In this document: positions 1 to 8,539 of the stretch, one piece after another
How positions within the stretch are numbered: position 1 is the first letter of the stretch
How the letters are laid out: the number at the start of each line of letters is the position of its first letter
Assembly (NCBI GenBank): GCA_963775805.1
Contig: CAVZKG010000001.1
Coordinates: 2,046,001-2,110,000 of the forward strand
DNA: 64,000 nucleotides
Source of the DNA: JAFAMB01 sp963775805
GTDB taxonomy: Bacteria > Verrucomicrobiota > Verrucomicrobiia > Chthoniobacterales > JAFAMB01
Direction: 5' to 3'
Made by a program: the position numbers and the translations under genes
Notes under the pieces: generated by a model
Told to the model about the DNA's origin: nothing
Seen by the model: the letters and a program-made list of their open reading frames with translations, nothing else
Database searches by the model: none

Positions 1-383
1 TAAACCTCAGTGGGCGGGCAATGCAGTTGGACCAAGTCCAGCGTGTCGCGATTTAGATTTTTCAAGCTGCGTTCAACAAATGACGTCAGATTCTCCCGGT
101 TGTAACCCTCTGCCACATGGGGTTGCAGCCTTCGGCCCGCTTTTGTCGCGACAATAACGTCAGCGCGAGTCTCGCCAAGAACCTTGGCAATAAATCGTTC
201 GCTACGACCGTCTCCATAAACATCAGCGGTATCGATGAAATTGATTCCGCGTTCTATCGCTGCGTGGAGCACCTGCTCCGCGCTCGTGTCCGACACATCC
301 CCCCAGGCCCCGCCGATTTGCCAGGCACCAAGACTGACTTCAGATACCTTAAAATTCGTTTTTCCTAACTTTCGGTAGTGCAT
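1..383 (-). CDS. Aldo/keto reductase, N-terminal part (gene runs off the window)
   Basis: Reading the minus strand from the ATG at 383 gives 127 residues with no stop before the window edge, so the C-terminal two thirds are missing. The start MHYRKLGKTNFKVSEVSLG is the classical opening of aldo/keto reductases. The barrel signature FIDTADVYGDGRSE carries the catalytic Asp and Tyr, VIVATKAG carries the catalytic Lys, and LVQLHCPP carries the fourth-site His. All four catalytic positions are therefore present. Members of this family reduce aldehydes, ketones or sugars with NADPH in the cytoplasm; the substrate cannot be told from this part. The gap between it and the protease gene upstream holds a double copy of a short palindromic repeat. 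Confidence 0.88.
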   Translation of the reverse strand, partial: MHYRKLGKTNFKVSEVSLGAWQIGGAWGDVSDTSAEQVLHAAIERGINFIDTADVYGDGRSERFIAKVLGETRADVIVATKAGRRLQPHVAEGYNRENLTSFVERSLKNLNRDTLDLVQLHCPPTEV

Positions 384-486
384 TGATTCAAAATCAATCC
401 GATTCTCGAATTCGCCACCATGAGATTTGAGCAAGCAGCAGGGACGTAAACGCGGGGAAAACGGAGGGAACGTTAGGGAATTTAAA

Positions 487-532
487 GTAGGATTGGCTTG
501 CGGCCTGTCTTCGATTGGCGTCTCGCCTGTCC
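487..532. repeat. REP-like palindromic repeat, two degenerate units
   Basis: Two adjacent units, the second with half-sites GATTGGCG and CGCCTGTCC around TCT. The same module recurs at about 18821, 24537, 40097 and 62939. The half-sites pair as a 9-bp stem with one wobble pair. It lies in the 213-base gap between the protease and aldo/keto reductase genes, where nothing else was seen. Confidence 0.7.
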
Positions 533-596
533 ATTCCCGATAAGGGGTCACTACGGAGGCATAGCCGTGGGTTTGATCCCTCCCCGTTTGATGCCC

Positions 597-1880
597 CTAC
601 TGCTTGGCGAACTGCTTATAAATAATCAAACAGCGCAACGCATCCACCGCACGTTCCAGCTGCGTGTCCGGGGTTTCGTGGACCAACTTTTGCTCCTCAG
701 CTGTGAACAAGCCGCCTCGCTGCCGCAAGAGCAGTGCTCTTTCACGATCCGTATCGATCGTTGATTCAATGTCGGGTGCGATCCCTTTTTCCTGAATGAC
801 CTGCTTCCCGGGTGTGTAATACTTTGCGGTTGTCAGCCAAAGGGCAGATCCATCCGGCAACGGCATTGGCGTCTGCACGACACCCTTTCCAAATGTTGTC
901 TCACCCACAATGATGGCACGCTTGAGGTCTTTGAGCGCACCGGTCACGATCTCGGCACCGCTCGCGCTAAGCCCGTTCGCAAGTACCGCCATCGGAAACG
1001 CCGCTTTCTGGCGGTTCCCGTTATCCGTGTAATAATCGCGGCGTTCCGCGGCATCGCGGCCTTCGGTGTAGGCAACCAAGGTGCGCGGCGGCAGGAATAG
1101 TCCACAGACGTCGACGGCACTGGTCAAAAGTCCACCCGGATTGAATCGAAGATCCATCACAAGCGCCTGCATTCCATCTTTCTCAAGCGTGTCGAGTTTT
1201 TCGGATAATTCCCGCGCAGTCGGCTCGGTGAACTCGGTGATACGAAGGTACCCTACCTTAATTCCTCCAGTGTCGCTCGGATTCAGAATTTTTGCGTCGA
1301 CAACGCTTGCGACTTTGATGATCTCGCGCCGCATTTCGTACGCTTTAGTTTCTTTTGTCGCCGGCCGGTAAATTGTTAAAGTCAGCCGCTGATTTGGCTG
1401 ACCCCGGAGCAATTGGTTAAGTTCCTCGATCGGCATGTTTAACGTCGATTTCCCTTCGACCGCAACAATCTGATCTCCAGGCATGATTCCAGCCCTCGCA
1501 CTCGGACTGTTTTCCATTGTGGACAGGATCGTGATCATGTTGTCCTTGCCGGAAATCGTGAATCCAAACCCGCCAAATTCTCCGCGCGTTTCGTCTTCCC
1601 GGTCCTTCAGATCGTCTGGTTCAAGAAATTGGCTATGCGGATCAAGGTGCGGCAACATCGCATGCAGAGCGGCATAGGTGAGTTTTTTGTACGAAACTGC
1701 TCCGGGATCGACGTAGTCCTGCCGGATCACCTGGATTGCCCTGGTGAAACCAGATATCGCCGCATAATCGATTCCGTGATCGTCAGGAGCCGCGGCACTC
1801 GAATTCAATATTCTTAGACCGACCAGCACATTGAGAAACACACAGACGCAAAGAAAGCCGCCGAGAACCTTCCGCTTCAT
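597..1880 (-). CDS. S41-family C-terminal processing protease (CtpA/Prc type)
   Basis: A periplasmic serine protease that cleaves near the C terminus of target proteins. The start at 1880 (MKRKVLGG) is chosen because it begins directly with a hydrophobic signal or anchor segment; the frame stays open upstream but that part looks non-coding. A PDZ domain follows (GFGFTISG to PGDQIVAVEG). The S41 core has NGLSASGAE with the nucleophile Ser, then 25 residues later the Lys of FGKGVVQ and the Gln four residues on, matching the Ser-Lys-Gln triad known from B. subtilis CtpB. The 427-residue length is normal. It stands alone on its strand, separated from rpmB by a 200-base divergent gap. The family call is firm; the target is unknown. 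Confidence 0.93.
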   Translation of the reverse strand: MKRKVLGGFLCVCVFLNVLVGLRILNSSAAAPDDHGIDYAAISGFTRAIQVIRQDYVDPGAVSYKKLTYAALHAMLPHLDPHSQFLEPDDLKDREDETRGEFGGFGFTISGKDNMITILSTMENSPSARAGIMPGDQIVAVEGKSTLNMPIEELNQLLRGQPNQRLTLTIYRPATKETKAYEMRREIIKVASVVDAKILNPSDTGGIKVGYLRITEFTEPTARELSEKLDTLEKDGMQALVMDLRFNPGGLLTSAVDVCGLFLPPRTLVAYTEGRDAAERRDYYTDNGNRQKAAFPMAVLANGLSASGAEIVTGALKDLKRAIIVGETTFGKGVVQTPMPLPDGSALWLTTAKYYTPGKQVIQEKGIAPDIESTIDTDRERALLLRQRGGLFTAEEQKLVHETPDTQLERAVDALRCLIIYKQFAKQ

Positions 1881-2080
1881 TCGAATGGAACCGTAGCACA
1901 GGTCCGCTGTTCCGCGAGAGGAGCAAGCCCGCAAAAAACAGGTAATGGCCCGACCAACGACCTCATCGCCGCTAAAAGCCTATTCTTACGAGAAGCCTTC
2001 AGGAGGTACAAAGCAATTTTCACCTTGACGATTGTGGCAAAGGTGAGGATCTTTCCGGCCCTTCACCAGGAGAACTCATA

Positions 2081-2344
2081 ATGTCTAGAGAATGCAGTAT
2101 CACCGGCGCCAAACCTGTAAAGGGTCACGTAATCCATCGGCGCGGTATGGCAAAGAAAAAAGGTGGTGTCGGTCAGCATGTGACCGCCAATACCCCGCGA
2201 CTTTTCACACCCAATCTTAAGACTCGCCGAATCTGGGTGCCCGAGCTGAGTCGTTTTGTGACGGTTAAACTCACGGCACGTGCACTCAAAACGATCACTA
2301 AGAACGGTGCTTTCAAGACGTTGAAGAAGGCCGGTTTGGTGTAG
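2081..2344 (+). CDS. rpmB: 50S ribosomal protein L28
   Basis: An 87-residue protein beginning MSRECSITGAKPVKGH, with the L28 body (NLKTRRIWVPELSRFVTVKLTARALKTI) and a basic C terminus. It belongs to the large ribosomal subunit. An AGGAG ribosome binding site sits seven bases before the ATG. Only one Cys is present, so it is the zinc-independent (C-minus) form rather than the four-Cys zinc ribbon form. A strong terminator lies 22 bases downstream and a COG0523 metallochaperone gene follows. A TTGACG at 2025 could be a -35 box but no good -10 partner was seen. Confidence 0.96.
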   Translation: MSRECSITGAKPVKGHVIHRRGMAKKKGGVGQHVTANTPRLFTPNLKTRRIWVPELSRFVTVKLTARALKTITKNGAFKTLKKAGLV

Positions 2345-2366
2345 GAGAACTTTTGCGTTATCTTCC

Positions 2367-2400
2367 AGAGCGATCCGGCCACGCTGGATCGCTCTTTTTT
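2367..2400 (+). terminator. Intrinsic terminator of rpmB
   Basis: A 10-bp perfect stem, AGAGCGATCC with GGATCGCTCT, a 9-base loop, then a run of T residues. It ends about ten bases before the ATG of the downstream GTPase gene, so that gene probably depends on readthrough or on a promoter inside rpmB. Confidence 0.9.
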
Positions 2401-2410
2401 GTTTTCTACT

Positions 2411-3367
2411 ATGATGCCGAACAAAGTGATCCCTGTCAGCGTCCTCACCGGCTTTCTCGGTGCGGGGAAAACCACACTCCTTAACTACATCCTGAGAGAG
2501 CAGACCGATTACCGGTTTGGAGTAATCATCAATGAAGTCGGCGAGGTCGGGATCGACGCGAAACTGGTCGAAACGCAGCCCGAGGACATGGTCGAACTAA
2601 GCAACGGTTGCGTTTGTTGCACCGTCCGAAAAGACCTGGTCAAGGGTATCCAAAAGCTGCTTAAACGCGGCCAGCTCGACTATATTCTGATCGAAACAAC
2701 TGGCGTCGCCGACCCGGGACCGGTTGCGCAGACATTTCTGAACATTCCGCAACTCCAGCAGTACGCTCGGTTGGATTCGATTATCACCGTTGTCGATGCG
2801 GAACAGCTTCCGACCCAACTGGAGGAAGCCGAAGTTACACGAGAGCAGGTCGCCCTGGCCGACTTCATTCTCATCAATAAAGTTGATCTCGTGAGCCAGG
2901 ATGCTCTGGCCTCTATTGAGCGCCAGATCCTGAGTCTCAATCCGCATGCACGCATCTTTCACACGCAAAACTCTCGCGTGAACTTGAAAGAACTCCTGGA
3001 TTTGAATGTCTTCAACCTGGATCGAAAACTGAGTGTCACACCTGATTTGTTAGACGAACTCAAGGAGAGCAACCATTCGGATATCGGATCGTTTTCGTTC
3101 AGTTTCAATCAGCCATTTTTAATGGAACGGCTCGAAGCGGAATTGCAGGACCTCTCTGAAAAATCAAAGGTCTACCGCTCCAAAGGGATCCTCTGGATCG
3201 AAGGAACGCCGCGGCGCGCCGTTTTTCACGGGGTTAACAATCGATTCACCATTTATTGGGATCGATTATGGGCCAAAGACGAACCGCGTTTGAGCCAACT
3301 CGTCTTTATTGGCAAAAACCTCGACCGCGCAGAGATAGAGGGTATTCTTAAGCGCTGTATCGCCTGA
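2411..3367 (+). CDS. CobW/COG0523-family metal-chaperone GTPase
   Basis: A G3E-family P-loop GTPase of about 318 residues. Visible motifs are the Walker A GFLGAGKTT near the N terminus, the family-defining metal-binding NGCVCCTVR, the switch-like ETTGVADP, and NKVD for guanine recognition. A CobW_C domain closes the protein (FHGVNNRFTIYWDR to LVFIGKN). There is no His-rich linker. Such proteins deliver zinc or another metal to client enzymes. ATG codons at 2411 and 2414 follow directly on the rpmB terminator T-run and no ribosome binding site was seen, so the exact start is uncertain. Position next to a ribosomal protein gene fits the known association of COG0523 with zinc homeostasis, though no Zur-type operator was recognised. 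Confidence 0.9.
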   Translation: MMPNKVIPVSVLTGFLGAGKTTLLNYILREQTDYRFGVIINEVGEVGIDAKLVETQPEDMVELSNGCVCCTVRKDLVKGIQKLLKRGQLDYILIETTGVADPGPVAQTFLNIPQLQQYARLDSIITVVDAEQLPTQLEEAEVTREQVALADFILINKVDLVSQDALASIERQILSLNPHARIFHTQNSRVNLKELLDLNVFNLDRKLSVTPDLLDELKESNHSDIGSFSFSFNQPFLMERLEAELQDLSEKSKVYRSKGILWIEGTPRRAVFHGVNNRFTIYWDRLWAKDEPRLSQLVFIGKNLDRAEIEGILKRCIA

Positions 3368-3435
3368 TTTGCATTTTGTGACCAGCACCCTGCGCAGGCA
3401 CGAATAATGCTGCATCTCTTACTATCGGGGAAAAG

Positions 3436-4266
3436 ATGATGCCTAGTGTGTTAGAATTGCCCATATTGGCGCCTACTTCAGATTTCGCTGCGAAGAAAAT
3501 CTTGTTCAGCGAAATCAATCGCGCCAAGCCCTCAATCAAAGCGCTCGATATTGGATTTTCTATCTCTTATGCGAGAAACAGGGTCCGATCTGGTAAAATC
3601 AAAAAGCCCCCCTATTTCGCTTGTTGTTACAACGTCGGCAATCTGGGGGCGGTGAACATTGTCGCTTTTTACCATCCCTTGATTGCCGACTGGGACCTGA
3701 TGGAGATGGATAGCGACGCTTATCGAGTGCGCCTCCGCTCGGCGATTCGCGAAGAAATGATCCACGCGATCCAGGTAACGACGATCAAAGAGAGGTACGA
3801 TCGTTCGACGGATCTGAGACGCCAATTCGAAACCGCTGAAGCCTATTATGAGTTTTTTCTGGGCAAGATCATCGACGAATTGGCCACAAGTCCGGAGGGT
3901 CAGGCGGTTATCTGCACCGCTGCGCAGCTCTATTATGAGGATTGGAGCATCACCTCGATTCGCGCGCTGAAGGAAACCGATCGAAAGCTACATGGACGCG
4001 ATGGCTATCTCGTCAGCGAACTGATCCGGCAACTTGTGCAGATCAGATTTGGCGAACTGACAAGCGAAGAAGCCAAAGGCAAAGCCTGGGACCGGAAGCG
4101 TCTTTTCAATACAACAGAATTCGGGACAACCGAAAATCTGCTTCGCTTTATGGCTGGCACATTGAGGCAAGCCGTCCCAAAACTGATCGGTCTTAGTCCG
4201 ACACTGGCCGAAGCTCTGGCTGAAATTGAGCGAACAATTCAGAAGATCGAAAAGATTCACGAATAA
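3436..4266 (+). CDS. Unknown 276-residue protein with an EEMIH motif
   Basis: I do not recognise this protein. It has no signal peptide or membrane segment and looks cytoplasmic. Residues 104-113 read AIREEMIHAIQ-like, resembling the HExxH helix of zinc peptidases with the first His replaced by Glu (E106, E107, H110). The rest is helical and charged, ending IERTIQKIEKIHE. The start has two adjacent ATGs after GGGGAAAAG, which can serve as ribosome binding site. It is a single gene after the COG0523 GTPase with a 68-base gap. Possibilities are an inactive metallopeptidase-like fold or a ferritin-like helical bundle; neither is proven. Confidence 0.8.
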   Translation: MMPSVLELPILAPTSDFAAKKILFSEINRAKPSIKALDIGFSISYARNRVRSGKIKKPPYFACCYNVGNLGAVNIVAFYHPLIADWDLMEMDSDAYRVRLRSAIREEMIHAIQVTTIKERYDRSTDLRRQFETAEAYYEFFLGKIIDELATSPEGQAVICTAAQLYYEDWSITSIRALKETDRKLHGRDGYLVSELIRQLVQIRFGELTSEEAKGKAWDRKRLFNTTEFGTTENLLRFMAGTLRQAVPKLIGLSPTLAEALAEIERTIQKIEKIHE

Positions 4267-4271
4267 CCGCT

Positions 4272-4307
4272 CTTCGCTTGTTTCTCCTTTTCGCGAAGCC
4301 CGTTTTT
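4272..4307 (+). terminator. Possible weak terminator
   Basis: A 6-bp stem CTTCGC with GCGAAG, a 15-base T-rich loop and a short T run (CCCGTTTTT), just after the stop of the preceding unknown gene. The stem is short, so this is only a candidate. Confidence 0.35.
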
Positions 4308-4536
4308 ACCCTGCCGTTGCCGCAATATCGGCCTCATTTTTCTGTCCCACAATTCTATGTAGATTGCCGAACCGCTAGTTTGAAAAACACCACCTTGGCG
4401 GTCGCTTTCTTCCCATAGGCAAGTTGCTCCCGGTGTAATGACAAATTTTGCCTACTTGGTCAGGGACAAACAAGGCAGATCGCCACACTGAGTCGATCTC
4501 TGACGCAATAGTTATGCGTTCCATGCAATAGCCAGG

Positions 4537-4713
4537 CTAAATTTGTGCAGGCTCCGGCAACGGTGCCAACGGAGGAAGAGGGTCAGGTCCCGGTGAAGGT
4601 GGAGTTGGCCTCGGAGGGTCCGGAGGCGGCTCAACGGGCGGCGGACTAGGAGCCGGAGGTGGGTGCGGATCTCCCGGCGTGGCAGAGACAGTGGCAAATT
4701 CTGGATAGGACAT
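4537..4713 (-). CDS. Small proline-rich protein (58 residues)
   Basis: A minus-strand frame with ATG at 4713 and TAG at 4537 encodes 58 residues, 27 of them Pro by my count, in runs such as HPPPAPSPPPVEPPPD. An AGGGAGG precedes the ATG but with almost no spacing. No signal peptide or membrane segment is visible. It lies in the 568-base gap downstream of the secreted esterase, on the same strand, with 121 bases between them. Such tails occur at the ends of secreted or envelope proteins, so it may also be the remnant of a longer gene. No function is assigned. Confidence 0.4.
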   Translation of the reverse strand: MSYPEFATVSATPGDPHPPPAPSPPPVEPPPDPPRPTPPSPGPDPLPPLAPLPEPAQI

Positions 4714-4834
4714 CCTCCCTGTTCGATGGGTCTGAGGGACTCGGATCTACATAGCGCGGCAACCCGCACGACGAAGCCTCGGCAGTCGGACCTGTCTGCT
4801 ATAGCTTTAGCGACGGCGGAAGCTGTAGCAATTC

Positions 4835-6010
4835 TCAACGAAACAGTCGTTCCAACCAATCGATAAGTGACGGGCGCCAAACATCCATCTCGTGGCCCAA
4901 TCCCGGATACTCGTGGTAGTGATACACAATTTTCTTCTCATCCAGAATCGCCTTTAATCCGGCAATGTCCTTTCCGGTAACGTTGTCTTCTGACCCGACT
5001 GTTATAGTCAAATCACGCAACGCCCGGTTTATTGCATCCGGGTCATCCAATGCGCTTGCCACGCGTTCGTTCGGGACCGTTGTGGTTGTTACACCGCTGA
5101 AGATTGCAACCCATGCGAACTTGTTAAGGTGCGACAACCCGGAGATGAGCGCCTGATATCCACCTTGTGAAAGCCCTCCGATGGCTCGTCCTTCAGCGCT
5201 CGTAAGAACCCGGAATCGTGCTTCGATGTAGGGAATGATGTCATCGACCAGCTCTCTGTCCGCTGCCGCAGAATTATTCGGATAGAACGTCTGCCTGCGG
5301 GTCGCACCAGGAAAATTTTCAGGTATGGCCTGCGGAAGATCCGTCTCAGTGTCCGGAATGACAACGATCATCGGCTCGATGCGTCGGTCTGCTAAGAGAT
5401 TGTCAAGGATCTGAGGTGCACGTCCTTGTTCGACCCAAGATCCAACGGTGTCGCCAAACCCATGATAAAGGTAGAGAACTGGCAAAGCTTTCTCTCGGTA
5501 ACTGGGAGGCGTGTAGACATACATCTGGCGCTCAGATTGCAAAGCATTTGAGTGAAACGTGACAAGCACCAGATCTCCGTGCGGTACGTTGCGGGTGTCA
5601 AGCAGACTCCCCGGAACAAGCACCAGGCTGGTGTTAACCTGGCGTTGCGGTTTGGGAAATCGGCTTCCCGTATCGATCGAGCGGAAGCCATCCACATTGA
5701 AATAGTATTCGTACAAGTCCGGCTCCACGGGACCGACGTTTCCGGTCCACACCCCGTTATCCCCGCGCACCAATTCGATCGGTTTCGTGACTCCCGGCAT
5801 TACTGTTCCAAAAACGACTGAAACGCTTCGCGCAACCGGCGCAAACAGCCGGAACGTGATGCGCCGATCCTCTCCCACCGACGTCACATACTCGTTCAGC
5901 GGCTTGTCAGGGGGTGGATCAGGAGGAAGACCTCCGGCTTCAGCACCAGTCAATGATCTAGACAACAAAAAACCAGGCAAAATCAGTTCGAAAAGAAGCT
6001 TCATTTTCAC
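4835..6010 (-). CDS. Secreted esterase of the esterase D / feruloyl esterase type
   Basis: A 391-residue protein with an N-terminal signal peptide (MKMKLLFELILPGFLLS, then GAEAGG). An immunoglobulin-like early-set domain of the kind seen before XynY/XynZ-type feruloyl esterases follows (RITFRLFAPVARSVSVVFG to YYFNVDG, about residues 48-115). The alpha/beta hydrolase part has VLYLYHGFGD for the oxyanion region, the nucleophile elbow GGLSQGGYQ, and the terminal catalytic His in PGLGHEMDVW. It probably hydrolyses an ester of plant cell-wall polysaccharide or a related compound outside the cytoplasm. It stands alone on the minus strand; the exact substrate is not readable. Confidence 0.87.
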   Translation of the reverse strand: MKMKLLFELILPGFLLSRSLTGAEAGGLPPDPPPDKPLNEYVTSVGEDRRITFRLFAPVARSVSVVFGTVMPGVTKPIELVRGDNGVWTGNVGPVEPDLYEYYFNVDGFRSIDTGSRFPKPQRQVNTSLVLVPGSLLDTRNVPHGDLVLVTFHSNALQSERQMYVYTPPSYREKALPVLYLYHGFGDTVGSWVEQGRAPQILDNLLADRRIEPMIVVIPDTETDLPQAIPENFPGATRRQTFYPNNSAAADRELVDDIIPYIEARFRVLTSAEGRAIGGLSQGGYQALISGLSHLNKFAWVAIFSGVTTTTVPNERVASALDDPDAINRALRDLTITVGSEDNVTGKDIAGLKAILDEKKIVYHYHEYPGLGHEMDVWRPSLIDWLERLFR

Positions 6011-6128
6011 AGCGGGAGGATGGGATTGCGATTCGTGTTTAAGCTCGAAGTTCGATCGTCATTTGCAACCTAGATCCTCTGGTTGAATCTGTTTTTTGAT
6101 TCCAAACTCGTTGCGACGACTTCCCGGG

Positions 6129-6143
6129 TACTAGCCTGAACAG
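6129..6143 (-). repeat. Short repeat with core ATTCAGGCTAG (one mismatch)
   Basis: On the minus strand this reads CTGTTCAGGCTAGTA, one base off the longer copies at 47961 and 54882. It lies in the 184-base divergent gap between the esterase and DUF5069 genes, where no clear promoter was recognised. Confidence 0.4.
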
Positions 6144-6194
6144 CCAGGCGTGGTAAGACAGGTCCCATATGGTAAAATCTGATTTTGCCCCGCT

Positions 6195-6638
6195 ATGAAA
6201 AACACGAAGACTCCATGCAGCGATTACGTTGAGACGTCCGGCATCAATTTCTTTGCCCGCATGCTAGACAAGATTCGACTCAAAGCCCAGGGACTTTTGC
6301 CCGATGGGTACAATCTCGGACTATCGGACCCGACCTGTTTTGATGCGCGATTCTGCCGGTTCTGGGAAATCGACTATGACAAATTGCGGCCTAAAACTCT
6401 CGAAGGTGGGACGAACGAAGAGCTCTTGAATTGGTGTTTCAATGGTAGAAAATTTCCAAATCAGGACCAGATTCTTGTTTGGAATTCATTTCTCATCAAA
6501 CGGGGCTGGCGCGACGATGGTTCAGCGAGTCTGGCACTGGACAAAGCCGAAAGCGGATTCAGCGATCGCGATGATATCCAAACCTACGTCGACTTTCACG
6601 ACGTAGACGAAGGACGCGCCCCGAAATTTGCGCAATAA
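6195..6638 (+). CDS. DUF5069 domain protein
   Basis: A 147-residue soluble protein. The stretch GINFFARMLDKIRLKAQG followed by LLPDGYNLG and the tail motif with FCRFWEIDYD is what I know as the DUF5069 family. No function has been established for the family. It has no signal peptide. The stop is about 25 bases before the chosen start of the PLP enzyme, so the two may be co-transcribed. The start MKNTKTPCSDY is the only reasonable one. Confidence 0.8.
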   Translation: MKNTKTPCSDYVETSGINFFARMLDKIRLKAQGLLPDGYNLGLSDPTCFDARFCRFWEIDYDKLRPKTLEGGTNEELLNWCFNGRKFPNQDQILVWNSFLIKRGWRDDGSASLALDKAESGFSDRDDIQTYVDFHDVDEGRAPKFAQ

Positions 6639-6663
6639 CACTCGAGAGCCGAACGCCAACTCC

Positions 6664-7725
6664 ATGCATATCAATGACCTAGAAACACCGGTCCCGGTTG
6701 TCGACCTTGACATCGTTCGCGGCAATATCCGGCGACTGCAAGAGTATTGCGACGCACACAAACTCCAGCTGAGACCACACGTAAAAACCCACAAGCTCCC
6801 GCTTTTTGCCCACGAGCAAATTAGAGCCGGAGCAATTGGAATCACGGTCCAGAAACTCGGCGAAGCAGAAGTGATGGCTCAGACCGGCATTGCTGACATT
6901 CTGCTGACATATAACGTAATCGGCCAGGCGAAAGCGGAGCGCTTGGCGCACCTGACGAACTTCGCGCGAATAAGCGTTGGCATCGACAGCGAGAAGAGCC
7001 TTGAATTTGTTGCATGGGCGGCCAAACGCGCAGCTAAACCGATCGGGGTACTCATTGAGTTCGAATCCGGTGCCAATCGCCAGGGTGTCCGGACTCCGAA
7101 AGAGGCCCTTGGTCTCGCCGAATCGGCGTTAAAGCAGTCGAAAATTGATTTCAAAGGACTGATGACCTTTCCAACCACTTCGGCCACGATCGGCTTTCTG
7201 CAAGAAGCTTTACCTCTATTCAGCAAGGCTGGAATCGACGTCCAGGTTATATCCGGTGGCGGAACACCGCCTGCCTATCTCACGCATGAGCTCGCACCAA
7301 TGGTAACGGAAATGCGTGTAGGAACCTATATTTACAACGATCGGATGACGATTGCTGCTGAAGCGGCCACCCAAAAAGAATGTGCACTGACCGTTCTTGC
7401 GACAGTCGTGAGCTGTCCATCCAGCGACCGCGCGGTGATTGATGCCGGCACTAAGACGCTTTCCAGCGATCTATTACCGAACAAGGCAGAGGCGGGATAC
7501 GGTTTCCTTCCGGACTATCCAGACGCGGTCCTAACCCGGCTCAGTGAGGAACATGGCGTTCTTGATCTGTCGCGATCCGCGCGAAAACCCGAAGTTGCGG
7601 AACGCGTTCGCGTCATTCCCAACCACGTCTGCGTCGTCGCAAATCTCCACGACTGCATTTACATACACCAAAACGGCGAAATCCTCGCTCGCGCCCCAGT
7701 CTATCTGCGCGGCATGACGATCTAG
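6664..7725 (+). CDS. D-threonine aldolase / D-serine dehydratase-like PLP enzyme
   Basis: A fold-type III (alanine racemase barrel) PLP enzyme of 353 residues. The opening LETPVPVVDLDIVRGNI and the PLP-lysine motif RPHVKTHK are typical of the D-threonine aldolase / eukaryotic D-serine dehydratase family. GESGANRQG-like FESGANRQGVR and VISGGGTPP are the phosphate-binding parts. The C-terminal metal site PNHVCVVANLHD has the His and Cys that bind zinc or manganese in this family. The ATG at 6664 is preferred because upstream codons carry no family sequence. It likely cleaves or deaminates a D-hydroxyamino acid; which one is open. It converges with rph across a 34-base gap. Confidence 0.9.
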   Translation: MHINDLETPVPVVDLDIVRGNIRRLQEYCDAHKLQLRPHVKTHKLPLFAHEQIRAGAIGITVQKLGEAEVMAQTGIADILLTYNVIGQAKAERLAHLTNFARISVGIDSEKSLEFVAWAAKRAAKPIGVLIEFESGANRQGVRTPKEALGLAESALKQSKIDFKGLMTFPTTSATIGFLQEALPLFSKAGIDVQVISGGGTPPAYLTHELAPMVTEMRVGTYIYNDRMTIAAEAATQKECALTVLATVVSCPSSDRAVIDAGTKTLSSDLLPNKAEAGYGFLPDYPDAVLTRLSEEHGVLDLSRSARKPEVAERVRVIPNHVCVVANLHDCIYIHQNGEILARAPVYLRGMTI

Positions 7726-7759
7726 ACTGGATATCGTATCAGATGCAATCTCCACCGCG

Positions 7760-8539
7760 TCAAAATTCCGGCAGATTGCGCACGTTCTCCTCCAACAACT
7801 GGCGCTGCCCGGCAATCAACTTCTGAATTCCGGATTCACCAATCGCGAGCATCTGATCGAGATCAGCGCGTGAGAACGTTGACTCTTCGCCCGCACCTTG
7901 AAGTTCGACGAACGCTCCTTTGCTTGTCATCACAAGGTTCATGTCGACAGAGGCGTCTTTGTCTTCTTCGTAGTTGAGATCGAGAAGCAACCGTCCACCA
8001 ACTGCGCCAACGCTCACTGCGGCCACAAGACACTTCAGCGGCCACCGAGTGATTTCCCCTCTATTCAGGAGGCTCCCGCATGCGAGCCCAATCGCAACGC
8101 ACGCGCCCGTGATCGATGCAGTCCGGGTTCCGCCGTCCGCCTGAAGAACGTCGCAATCGATCCATAGCGTTCGCTCGCCAAGAGCGTCGAGATCGACAGC
8201 CGCCCTCAAAGCGCGGCCAATCAAGCGCTGAATTTCGATGCTTCTTCCATCCAATTTTCCCCTCGAAACGTCGCGCGGGCGACGCGACAACGTCGAATAC
8301 GGTAGCATGGAATATTCCGCAGTGATCCAGCCGCCGCCGACCCCCTGTTCTTTCATCCATCGCGGAACGGCCGTCTCAATCGTCGCCGCACAGACGACTT
8401 GCGTACTGCCTGTGGCGATCAATACCGAACCATCCGCATTCGGTGCGATTCCCGGGGTATAGCGAAGAGGGCGAAGCTCACCATTGGCGCGGCCATCAAG
8501 CCTCGCAGCTGTCGATTGTCCGTCAGGCTGATTTGTCAT
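7760..8539 (-). CDS. rph: Ribonuclease PH
   Basis: A 3'-to-5' phosphorolytic exoribonuclease that trims tRNA 3' ends and makes hexameric rings. The protein shows DGRANGELRPLRYTPG, AEYSMLPYSTLSR for the nucleotide site, RSIEIQRLIGRALRAAVDL, DCDVLQADGGTRTASITGA for the active centre, and VDMNLVMTSKGAFVELQGAGEESTFSR near the end, all standard RNase PH blocks. The 259-residue version from 8539 is chosen by family length; an in-frame ATG at 8560 is also possible. Both candidate ATGs sit in the arms of an 8-bp inverted repeat. Its 5' end faces the thrB upstream region on the other strand. Confidence 0.95.
   Translation of the reverse strand: MTNQPDGQSTAARLDGRANGELRPLRYTPGIAPNADGSVLIATGSTQVVCAATIETAVPRWMKEQGVGGGWITAEYSMLPYSTLSRRPRDVSRGKLDGRSIEIQRLIGRALRAAVDLDALGERTLWIDCDVLQADGGTRTASITGACVAIGLACGSLLNRGEITRWPLKCLVAAVSVGAVGGRLLLDLNYEEDKDASVDMNLVMTSKGAFVELQGAGEESTFSRADLDQMLAIGESGIQKLIAGQRQLLEENVRNLPEF

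Noticed and set aside
4512..4880. Longer minus-strand frame overlapping the proline-rich gene
   Set aside because: A different frame with Arg/Leu-rich sequence typical of a shadow of the proline-coding frame; the 58-residue frame is the better candidate.
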